From Desulfovibrionales bacterium (GTDB lineage Bacteria > Desulfobacterota > QYQD01): a DNA stretch of 64,000 nt. Location: positions 35,298-99,297 of the forward strand of contig JAQURM010000009.1 of the NCBI GenBank assembly GCA_028715605.1, read 5' to 3'. A program made the translations under genes and the position numbers. Within the stretch, counting starts at the first letter, position 1. Each line of letters begins with the position of its first letter. The notes beneath the pieces are model-generated. The model made no database searches, was not told the origin of the DNA, and worked only from the letters and a program-made list of their open reading frames with translations. Below, piece by piece: positions 8,209-14,447 of this stretch.

Positions 8209-8976
8209 CTACTCGTCAAACCAGATCTTACCGAAATCTAGATCTCTTAACGCCTTCAATGCATCGACACCCAATTGTATCAGGACAGCCTCTGGAGTTG
8301 ATGGTGGACCAGGCTGCAAAACATCGGGTATTATCTTATTTATGACTCTCTGCCCGTATTGGGTGCCCGCCGCAGCCATCCCGCTCGCATAAGTTGCCTT
8401 TACGGCTGGGGCAGCGGTAGCGGCCTGTATCGCCGGCGTAGCGACCGCAGCGCCTGTACCAACAGCGGTGACTATCCCAGCAGTCTTGGCAATCTGCGGC
8501 AGATTGTTCAGGCCACTCTGATTGACATAGTATTGTGTAAGAGAAGCACACCGGTCGGCAACACTGCACAACCCCAGCGGATCAATCAATACAATCGGAT
8601 TATTCCCCACATAGGCATACAGGTTCACATCCCCGCCCTCAAACCCTATCGGGTCTTCGGAGATGAACCGGCCTACGTTGGGGTCATAGTACCTGGCACG
8701 CATGTAATAGAAGCCGTTAGGTTCGGTCATGACCCCGTACTGACCCACGAACTTAAAGGGCTGGGATATGGCTTCCTGCTGGTTCAAGACTTTTCCAAAC
8801 GGATCGTAGGCATATTTGTTCACCATGTTCTGGCTCTGATCGGTCATGGCTACGGTGCTGCCTGTGGCGTTGAAGTGGTAGCAATAGACCTGGTCTGAGG
8901 GTGTTACCATGGCCACCAAGCCAAGACCGTGGATGTAGTATCTGGTGATGTTGTTTGCGCCATCTGCCTCGGCCAT
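8209..8976 (-). CDS. Orphan Rhs C-terminal tip (type A)
   Basis: 255 residues. Residues 1-137 are the last part of an Rhs/YD core: YYIHGLGLVAMV, YAYDPFGKV, FYYMRARYYDPNVGRFISED, then the junction motif NPIVLIDPLGLC (the family DPxGL border). After it comes a 118-residue type-specific region rich in Ala/Gly (TAVGTGAAVATPAIQAATAA) that ends ...GKIWFDE. The ATG is formed at the join with a truncated transposase end, which also supplies AGGAG about 9 nt upstream. No signal peptide and no N-terminal Rhs shell are present, so it cannot be delivered by itself; it could act as an orphan module or a recombination donor. Confidence 0.82.
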   Translation of the reverse strand: MAEADGANNITRYYIHGLGLVAMVTPSDQVYCYHFNATGSTVAMTDQSQNMVNKYAYDPFGKVLNQQEAISQPFKFVGQYGVMTEPNGFYYMRARYYDPNVGRFISEDPIGFEGGDVNLYAYVGNNPIVLIDPLGLCSVADRCASLTQYYVNQSGLNNLPQIAKTAGIVTAVGTGAAVATPAIQAATAAPAVKATYASGMAAAGTQYGQRVINKIIPDVLQPGPPSTPEAVLIQLGVDALKALRDLDFGKIWFDE

Positions 8977-9112
8977 TTTTCCCCGCTCCTCTCGTTGCCC
9001 CGAGCGGTAACATGATAAAACGCCCCCTCATATTCAATCCGTAACGGTCGAGCCATTATCCCTGCTAGTCCTGCCTGTCTTGCTTATTGTCCAATGTCAA
9101 GGGCTGACCCCC
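8974..9112 (-). pseudogene. Truncated 5' end of an IS200/RAYT-type transposase (copy 2), fused to a Rhs tip
   Basis: Nearly identical to the blocks at 7058-7196 and 14003-14140. It encodes the N-terminal MARPLRIEYEGAFYHV part and breaks at GGGGAAAAATGG, where it joins the Rhs tip out of frame. The Rhs reading frame uses the ATG at the join. Confidence 0.8.
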
Positions 9113-9140
9113 CTTGACCCCCGCATTGCTTCAGCCCACC

Positions 9141-9392
9141 CTACATGGCTGCTCCGATAATGAGGAGAATTATGCCGACGAAAAGAAAAGCGGCACCAAA
9201 TTTAAGCAGCTTGATATCAGCGGGTGTCGGTTTCTTTGTCAGGCTCCGGTAGTAACCGCCATGCCGAGCTGCATGCCTCTGCTGTACTACTGCAAAGCAA
9301 ATACTAGCTACAGTAATACACGTTAGTCCTGACCAAGATATGATCTCATAACACTGCATTATGCTTCTCATATAAAGACACGTTTGGGGCAA
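9141..9392 (-). CDS. Small two-TM membrane protein, candidate Rhs immunity (type C)
   Basis: 83 residues with hydrophobic segments GLTCITVASICFAVVQ near the N-terminus and LKFGAAFLFVGIILLIIGAAM at the extreme C-terminus, separated by a basic loop (QRHAARHGGYYRSLTKK). Starts 4 nt after the stop of a coding tail (9397-9612). Family not recognised. Its size, membrane nature and position match the other partners in the array. Confidence 0.6.
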   Translation of the reverse strand: MPQTCLYMRSIMQCYEIISWSGLTCITVASICFAVVQQRHAARHGGYYRSLTKKPTPADIKLLKFGAAFLFVGIILLIIGAAM

Positions 9393-9396
9393 TAGT

Positions 9397-9612
9397 TCAT
9401 TGCCCGGTAATCCACTTAAGAACGCCTTCTATCCCGCTAGCAAGTCCCTTGGTGAAGCGTTCCATTGTCGTACTGACGTTGACTTGTGGAATACCAAGAC
9501 CAGCACCTACACGAATCGATTGTCTACTCCGGTCAATGTTTGAAGAATAACTAAGATATTTGCTTCCTGCACTTACGCTCACAAAGATGTCATCCTTTGG
9601 ATTCCGAGTCCC
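9397..9612 (-). pseudogene. Rhs C-terminal tip remnant (type C)
   Basis: About 71 codons, read without a break from the REP end of the RAYT element at 9613 to the stop at 9397: it includes SVSAGSKYLSYSSNIDRSR, GAGLGIPQVNV and FTKGLASGIEGVLKWITGQ. There is no Rhs core, so the 5' part has been lost at the element boundary. The glycine-rich, amphipathic tail resembles the other tips in style only. Followed by a membrane protein after 4 nt. Confidence 0.5.
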
Positions 9613-10251
9613 GTAGGGTGGGCACAGCCCACCGTCCTTGTCGTCCTTCATTCTCCACCGACATCGATCGGAATCTCCACCGGTGTCGCACCCCAATCCG
9701 GCAAATAGATTTCCTTCTCAACATAGCGATGAAAAGTCGAATACGGCCAGTCCTTCGGTGCATCCACAATCCGATGCCTTACCGGATTGTAATGGATGTA
9801 ATCACAATGAGCCGAAAAGTCCCGGTCGTCTCTAATCATGTGTTCCCAAAATCTTCGTTGCCACACCGTGGCCTCTCTGTGCTTTTCCCGGGAGGTAGTC
9901 CCCTTCGGCCGGTCAAACCACACCTTGGATCCTTTCGTAAATTCCGCCTTGATTAATCCCCACCGCAGTGAATAGTTCATATCCCCCTGGGGCAGCCGCC
10001 AAATACAATGCATATGATCCGGCAGCAAAACCCACGCTTCGATAATAAAAGGATGCGAGCCACGGACCTTGAAAAGGATTTCACGTAACAGGTCTCTCGA
10101 TTCCGGGAGACATAGAATCGGTTGCCGTCGATATGTAACAACCGTGAAGAAATACGCATGCCCCTCCCGTGCCCGTCGATAGTTTGGCATTTTTATGCAA
10201 CCAGCATCAGCAATATACCCGCGTGATTTCGGTGGGCATTGCCCACCCTAC
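9613..10251 (-). mobile_element. Complete RAYT/REP element, copy 1
   Basis: An intact RAYT gene (9648-10190) flanked by REP-like palindromes: GTAGGGTGGGCACAGCCCACC at the left (from 9613) and GGTGGGCATTGCCCACCCTAC at the right (to 10251). A further half palindrome lies at 10262-10285. A second, similar element is at 60988-61626. Confidence 0.85.
9648..10190 (-). CDS. REP-associated tyrosine transposase (RAYT)
   Basis: 180 residues, Y1/HUH single-strand DNA transposase family. The HUH metal-binding motif is DHMHCIW (about residues 58-64), and the catalytic tyrosine region is HCDYIHYNPVRHRIV. These enzymes recognise and process REP hairpins, and REP-like palindromes flank the gene. The frame is complete. 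About 70-80% like the second copy at 61023-61565 by eye. Likely source of the 134-bp mini-elements at 7680-7813 and 10704-10837, which carry its 3' end. Confidence 0.93.
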   Translation of the reverse strand: MPNYRRAREGHAYFFTVVTYRRQPILCLPESRDLLREILFKVRGSHPFIIEAWVLLPDHMHCIWRLPQGDMNYSLRWGLIKAEFTKGSKVWFDRPKGTTSREKHREATVWQRRFWEHMIRDDRDFSAHCDYIHYNPVRHRIVDAPKDWPYSTFHRYVEKEIYLPDWGATPVEIPIDVGGE

Positions 10252-10283
10252 CAGGCTACGTTACATGGTGAACACAGCCCACC

Positions 10284-10616
10284 CTACTTGGGTGTTTTTT
10301 TATTTCCATCTTTTCTTATAAAATCAATTAGTAATTTTGTGACATATACTGCATGGACAAAAATGGGTGCTGATAATGCGCCCGAACCTGGCTGTCGTGT
10401 TAATAAAGTATAAATGATGATTAAGACAGCGACAAATTTAAGAATAATAATTTTAAAAAATCCATGCCTTCTATGAAAATCAAAGTATTCATTTTCTAAT
10501 AATGGCTTACGAGATTTAATTAGAAAAATTAAAAAGGTATCGATAGTTATAAAACATAAAAGAACGGATATAAGCACTACCCTTATCAACGTCGCAATTT
10601 TTGTAGAAAATATCAT
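10284..10616 (-). CDS. Small membrane protein, candidate Rhs immunity (type D)
   Basis: 110 residues with about three hydrophobic segments: RVVLISVLLCFITIDTFLIF, IIILKFVAVLIIIYTLL and a weaker one near PIFVHAVYVTKLLIDF. Lys-rich tail. AT-rich compared with the surrounding genes, hinting at a different origin. Starts 6 nt after a short coding tail (10623-10703). Family not recognised; the immunity role is inferred from position. Confidence 0.6.
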   Translation of the reverse strand: MIFSTKIATLIRVVLISVLLCFITIDTFLIFLIKSRKPLLENEYFDFHRRHGFFKIIILKFVAVLIIIYTLLTRQPGSGALSAPIFVHAVYVTKLLIDFIRKDGNKKTPK

Positions 10617-10622
10617 ATAAAT

Positions 10623-10703
10623 CTATTTCCCATACCACCATTTTCGAAGATTCTCTATCCGTCTACCAATTCTTTCTGCCATCTCGCGAAATTCTTCAGT
10701 CCC
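10623..10703 (-). pseudogene. Rhs C-terminal tip remnant (type D)
   Basis: Only 26 codons plus stop survive between the 134-bp mini-element and the type D membrane protein: EEFREMAERIGRRIENLRKW and a short end. The residues form a plausible basic amphipathic helix. Reading continues in frame from the mini-element, so a chimeric peptide could be made. Too short to assign a toxin family. Confidence 0.4.
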
Positions 10704-10837
10704 GTAGGGTGGGCACAGCCCACCGTCTTTGTCGTCCTTCATTCTCCACCGACATCGATCGGAATCTCCACCGGTGTCGCACCCCAATCCAGCGAGTAGT
10801 GGTTTTGGTGGGCAAGATAAAGCTGTGCCCACCCTAC
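10704..10837 (-). mobile_element. 134-bp RAYT-derived mini-element (MITE-like), copy 2
   Basis: Same ends and same length as 7680-7813: GTAGGGTGGGCACAGC at 10704-10719 and GCTGTGCCCACCCTAC at 10822-10837, nearly identical interior carrying the RAYT 3' end. Sits exactly at the 5' edge of the type D tip remnant. Confidence 0.85.
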
Positions 10838-10841
10838 TTGG

Positions 10842-10879
10842 CTGTCTTGCTTATTGTCCAATGTCAAGGGCTGACCCCT
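10842..10879 (-). repeat. Outer-end fragment of the truncated transposase block
   Basis: A 38-bp piece (ending AAGGGCTGACCCC on the plus strand) matching the outer end of the blocks at 7058-7196, 8974-9112 and 14003-14140, but without the coding part. It abuts the mini-element ending at 10837. Confidence 0.7.
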
Positions 10880-10894
10880 TGCTCCCCACAAGGC

Positions 10895-11143
10895 TTAAAA
10901 ATGTCCTCCGAAAAACAAATTTTCGTTCCCGTGAAATCCATAGTACCTAACTAAGCCCTTGTAGAAGCTGTAAAGTGCCGTAAAGAGGAAAACAGGGAAC
11001 CCGAGAAGGACAATTACCATGATACTCCGGCTATCCATGCCCAGTAGAGCAAGGATAGTTACTCCAATTATGAGGCCTAAGGTCAACGAGAATACAATCA
11101 AAAAGATGTATTTTCTTATCGAGTACCGCACGTTGCTAGCCAT
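10895..11143 (-). CDS. Small two-TM membrane protein, candidate Rhs immunity (type B)
   Basis: 82 residues: basic start (SVRYSIRKY), two hydrophobic segments (IFLIVFSLTLGLIIGVTILALL; IMVIVLLGFPVFLFTALYSF) and a conserved tail YYGFHGNENLFFGGHF. A clear homologue at 14183-14428 follows the other type B Rhs tip. Start is preceded by AGAGG. Lies 35 nt after the type B tip stop. Family not recognised; repeated pairing with type B tips supports an immunity role. Confidence 0.7.
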   Translation of the reverse strand: MASNVRYSIRKYIFLIVFSLTLGLIIGVTILALLGMDSRSIMVIVLLGFPVFLFTALYSFYKGLVRYYGFHGNENLFFGGHF

Positions 11144-11178
11144 TTGTAAGCCTCTATTTCGCTACTTTTACAGATTTG

Positions 11179-11970
11179 CTAATGCTTTGGGAAAAAATCA
11201 AACTTGGGTATAAGATCAAACCATTTAGGCAAATTAAATCGGTGCCTTAATTGGTCAGAAATTATGTCAGCACCTATTGCTATTTGGCTGAGTCCTCCGA
11301 CGGCAGTGACTGCGCCAGCCGCACCTACTACGACTCCAGCAGGTCCAGTAACAGGCGTACTTACAAGCCCCGCTCCGGCTGTTATCGCGCCAGCCCCAGT
11401 GGTTACGGTACCGCTTGTAATCAAGCCTCCCGCAACGAGATATGGTGAAAAAGGCTTTTCGATATACTTTACATATGCTTCTGGAAGATTACTGTTAGAA
11501 GCAAGAAGTATATTTCTATTAACTGTAGGTGCCGTCGCCGTTTTGGCACACAACCCTAACGGATCGATCCTGTTCACCGGATTGGCGCCGACGTAATTGT
11601 ACAGATTCACATCTCCACCCTCAAACCCAATCGGGTCTTCGGAGATGAACCGGCCTACGTTGGGGTCATAGTACCTGGCACGCATGTAATAGAAGCCGTT
11701 AGGTTCGGTCATGACGCCGTACTGCCCCACAAATTTGAAGGGCTGGGATATGGTCCCTTCCTGATTTGTGACCTTGCCAAACGGATCGTAGGCATATTTG
11801 TTCACCATGTTCTGGCTCTGATCGGTCATGGCTACCGTGCTGCCTGTGGTATTGAAGTGGTAGCAATAGACCTGATCTGATGGTGTCACCATAGCCATAA
11901 GTCCAAGACCGTGGATGTAGTATCTGGTAATGTTGTTTGCGCCATCTGCCTCGGCCAAAAGGTTCCCGGC
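11179..11970 (-). pseudogene. Orphan Rhs C-terminal tip (type B), 5'-truncated
   Basis: 264 codons of Rhs sequence beginning at GNLLAEADGANN, through FYYMRARYYDPNVGRFISED and the border NPVNRIDPLGLC, then a 122-residue type B region: TVNRNILLASNSNLPEAYV, a glycine/alanine/valine-rich hydrophobic stretch (GAGAITAGAGLV; GPAGVVVGAAGAVTAVGG) and the tail HRFNLPKWFDLIPKFDFFPKH. The open frame runs on for another 157 codons upstream, but that part is antisense to vapBC and is not Rhs. The Rhs match stops sharply at 11970. No convincing start codon of its own, so it is probably silent unless recombined. Confidence 0.75.
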
Positions 11971-12035
11971 TATATCTAATTGACTAACCCCTTTGATTTT
12001 GGTAATCTTACAAAAAAATGACCAAGGTGAGAACG

Positions 12036-12278
12036 ATGCCTGTCCAAGCCGAAAAACAGAAAAAAATAATAAATATTTTGAAAAAGTTACCCCCTGAAAA
12101 ACTTGACGAGATAATAGACTTTGCCGAATTTTTGAAAAATAAAAGAAAAGCGCCGCCAGGGTTAAGCAAGAAAACCCCGCCTCTGACAATTCCGACCTTT
12201 CATCTCGGTCATATCGCGAAACAGGCATTTGACCGGAATAAACTTTACGGGGAATACCTTGACCACAAAATTGATTGA
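12036..12278 (+). CDS. vapB: VapB-like antitoxin (DUF2281-type)
   Basis: 80 residues from ATG 12036, with AAGGTGAG 7 nt upstream (an earlier ATG at 12018 has no ribosome site). The N-terminal helix pair KIINILKKLPPEKLDEIIDF is typical of DUF2281 antitoxins. The C-terminal part (PTFHLGHIAKQAFDRNKLYG) is the likely toxin-binding tail. Overlaps the vapC start. The pair sits on the plus strand inside the minus-strand Rhs array, exactly where a type B tip lost its 5' end. Confidence 0.82.
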   Translation: MPVQAEKQKKIINILKKLPPEKLDEIIDFAEFLKNKRKAPPGLSKKTPPLTIPTFHLGHIAKQAFDRNKLYGEYLDHKID

Positions 12279-12696
12279 TACAAACATCCTTGTATACGCC
12301 AACAACGAGGATTCGAAATTCCATGCTGTCTGCAAATCCCTTGTTGAAAAAGCTGTAAACGGCAGGATAAAAACCGTTGTCTCTGTCCAAAACCTCATGG
12401 AACTCTATGCCGTTATCACTGATCAAAGAAGGGTCGAACATCCTCTATCCCCGATAAAAGCAAGACAACTCATTGAATTTTATAAAAGTAGTCATATCCG
12501 GGTCATAGTCCCCCTGGCTCAAACTGTGGATACCGTAACCAAGCTCATCGAAAAACACGGTCCCAAGTCGCAGTCTGTCTTCGACTACCTTCTCGTAGCC
12601 ACTATGCTGGATAACGGTGTCCATGGAATTTATACTGCCAACAGCGAACACTTTAAGCATTTCGATTCCATCAAAGTCATCAACCCGATCTCCTAA
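12259..12696 (+). CDS. vapC: VapC-like PIN-domain ribonuclease toxin
   Basis: PIN-domain RNase. Acidic metal-binding residues: D in LIDTNILVYANNED near the N-terminus, E in QNLMELYAVI, and D in VFDYLLVATML, with the closing TANSEHFKHFD segment. About 145 residues. The start is not certain: TTG 12259 or TTG 12271, both inside the end of vapB, giving translational coupling. I prefer TTG 12259. Cellular target (often tRNA or rRNA in this family) cannot be read from sequence. Confidence 0.85.
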   Translation: MTTKLIDTNILVYANNEDSKFHAVCKSLVEKAVNGRIKTVVSVQNLMELYAVITDQRRVEHPLSPIKARQLIEFYKSSHIRVIVPLAQTVDTVTKLIEKHGPKSQSVFDYLLVATMLDNGVHGIYTANSEHFKHFDSIKVINPIS

Positions 12697-12816
12697 ATAA
12701 AAAAGCTGAAGGCCAGAACCATAGACATGATCCATCCCTTAAGGCTGCGTGTGCTCTTCATCTTACCTCCGGTGCATGGTAAAAGTTGGTTCGTATGCTC
12801 TCATGTGCAACGCTTT

Positions 12817-12847
12817 TGGTGGGCACGATAATGCTGTGCCCACCCTA
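12817..12847. repeat. REP-like palindrome
   Basis: TTGGTGGGCACGATAATGCT followed by GTGCCCACCCTAC: the same inverted ends as the RAYT elements around a short loop. No coding sequence. Confidence 0.75.
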
Positions 12848-12852
12848 CGTTA

Positions 12853-13224
12853 TTACATCTCCTCATGAGGCTTTTCTTGGCCCAAGTCTTTCAGCTTCGG
12901 ATGTCTGTCGTAAAAGCCGCTCAGCGGCTCTAGCTGCGCATTGCATTTCAGACAACGGCAATCTGGAACCTTATCTGAAGTGTATACTTCTTTGCATTCA
13001 GGACATATTAAATATTCTTGTTCGTAAATACGCGCTGTCTTTTTTCGGATACCCAGCCATATGTTTAGGCCTGCAATGATGAAAGAAACAATCGCTACAG
13101 GAATAGTAGTTTCACCGAGTTTGATGAATTCACCGAAATAAAGAAACCCTTTCTCCATCATGATTAGAACACCGAACACTGTAAAAACAACTCCACCTGC
13201 GATAAACATTATTCTTGTCATCAT
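12853..13224 (-). CDS. Membrane protein with C-terminal zinc ribbon, candidate Rhs immunity (type A)
   Basis: 123 residues from ATG 13224. Same plan as 7834-8190: hydrophobic segments (IMFIAGGVVFTVFGVLIMM; IPVAIVSFIIAGLNIWLGI), the shared IRKKT sequence, then a zinc ribbon with CPEC and CLKC knuckles and the motif SGFYDRHPKLKDL. Starts 13 nt after the stop of the second type A tip. Diverged by perhaps a third of positions from its homologue while the Rhs cores are almost identical, as expected for specific immunity partners. Confidence 0.7.
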   Translation of the reverse strand: MMTRIMFIAGGVVFTVFGVLIMMEKGFLYFGEFIKLGETTIPVAIVSFIIAGLNIWLGIRKKTARIYEQEYLICPECKEVYTSDKVPDCRCLKCNAQLEPLSGFYDRHPKLKDLGQEKPHEEM

Positions 13225-13237
13225 CAAAGACTAGCCT

Positions 13238-14005
13238 CTAATAATCTAATATACGTTTTTCACTGTGATTACCCAACATATGTATTGCCCATTTTAATAG
13301 CTCTATTACTACTTGGGTGGTTTGCCCTCCACGAGTGCTCGGCGGTCCTGGCGTCAAAACATCAGAAATCGTCCTTAAAATTCTCTGACCCTCTGGCGTT
13401 CCGGCCGCAGCCATGGCTCCAGAATACGCCGTTCTAGCGGCTGGAACAGCGGCCTGTATCGCCGGCGTAGCGACCGCAGCGCCTATACCAACAGCGGTGA
13501 CTATCCCAGCGGTCTTGGCAATCTGCGGCAGATTGTTCAGGCCACTCTGATTGACATAGTATTGTGTAAGAGAAGCACACCGGTCGGCAACACTGCACAC
13601 TCCCAGCGGATCAATCAACATAATCGGATTATTTCCCACATACGCATACAGATTCACATCCCCGCCTTCAAACCCGATCGGGTCTTCGGAGATGAACCGG
13701 CCTACGTTGGGGTCATAGTATCTGGCCCGCATATAATAGAAGCCGTTGGGTTCGGTCATGACTCCGTACTGACCCACGAACTTAAAGGGCTGGGATATGG
13801 CTTCCTGCTGGTTCAAGACTTTTCCAAACGGATCGTAGGCATATTTGTTCACTATGTTCTGGCTCTGATCGGTCATGGCTACGGTGCTGCCGATGGCATT
13901 GAAATGGTAACAATAGACCTCATCTGATGGAGTCACCATAGCCATAAGTCCAAGACCGTGGATGTAGTATCTGGTAATGTTGTTTGCGCCATCTGCCTCG
14001 GCCAT
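13238..14005 (-). CDS. Orphan Rhs C-terminal tip (type A)
   Basis: 255 residues. The first 137 match the tip at 8209-8976 almost perfectly up to the border DPLGVC (GLC elsewhere). The type A region starts the same way (SVADRCASLTQYYVNQSGLN, TAVGIGAAVATPAIQAA), then diverges, ending HMLGNHSEKRILDY. ATG is again created at a join with the truncated transposase block, with AGGAG about 9 nt upstream. Followed by a zinc-ribbon membrane protein. The divergence confined to the last ~70 residues marks this as the likely effector part. Confidence 0.82.
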   Translation of the reverse strand: MAEADGANNITRYYIHGLGLMAMVTPSDEVYCYHFNAIGSTVAMTDQSQNIVNKYAYDPFGKVLNQQEAISQPFKFVGQYGVMTEPNGFYYMRARYYDPNVGRFISEDPIGFEGGDVNLYAYVGNNPIMLIDPLGVCSVADRCASLTQYYVNQSGLNNLPQIAKTAGIVTAVGIGAAVATPAIQAAVPAARTAYSGAMAAAGTPEGQRILRTISDVLTPGPPSTRGGQTTQVVIELLKWAIHMLGNHSEKRILDY

Positions 14006-14140
14006 TTTTCCCCGCTCCTCTCGTTGCCCCGAGCGGTAACATGATAAAACGCCCCCTCATATTCAATCCGTAACGGTCGAGCCATTATCCCTGCTAGTCC
14101 TGCCTGTCTTGCTTATTGTCCAATGTCAAGGGCTGACCCC
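14003..14140 (-). pseudogene. Truncated 5' end of an IS200/RAYT-type transposase (copy 3), fused to a Rhs tip
   Basis: Same block as 8974-9112: outer end GGGGTCAGCCCTTGAC, N-terminal MARPLRIEYEGAFYHV coding, break at GGGGAAAAATGG and out-of-frame join to Rhs. Followed on the outer side by a short GGCTGACCCCTTTAGCTTTT repeat (14131-14180). Confidence 0.8.
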
Positions 14141-14182
14141 TTTAGCTTTTTAGGGCTGACCCCTTTAGCTTTTTTTAGCTTT

Positions 14183-14428
14183 TTAAAAGTGTCCTCCAAA
14201 GAAAAGGTTCTCGTTGCTCTGAAATCCATAATACTTAACCAGACCCTTGTAAAAACCGTAAATGGTGCAGAAGAGGAAGACAGGGAATGCCATAATAATA
14301 ATTGCTAAAATAGAGCGACTATTCAAGCCTACCATACTAAAGATAGCTACACTGATTATAAGACCTACAGTGGACGAAAAAGTTAGCAACAACATGTACT
14401 TTTTTATTGAATACCGTGGACGGCTCAT
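14183..14428 (-). CDS. Small two-TM membrane protein, candidate Rhs immunity (type B)
   Basis: 81 residues, homologue of 10895-11143: RYSIKKYM start, hydrophobic segments LLTFSSTVGLIISVAIFSMV and ILAIIIMAFPVFLFCTIYGF, and the shared tail YYGFQSNENLFFGGHF. A strong GGAGG precedes the ATG. Lies 19 nt downstream of a type B tip. Conserved tail plus variable membrane segments is compatible with specificity residing in the membrane part. Confidence 0.7.
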   Translation of the reverse strand: MSRPRYSIKKYMLLLTFSSTVGLIISVAIFSMVGLNSRSILAIIIMAFPVFLFCTIYGFYKGLVKYYGFQSNENLFFGGHF

Positions 14429-14447
14429 TGCTTAATTCCTCCACTTG

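Noticed and set aside
9597..9956. 119-residue plus-strand open frame over the RAYT
   Set aside because: Antisense to the RAYT gene and repeated wherever the REP block occurs; composition not protein-like.
11971..12441. First 157 residues of a 420-residue Rhs-like open frame
   Set aside because: Antisense to vapBC; no Rhs motifs; the Rhs match ends at 11970.
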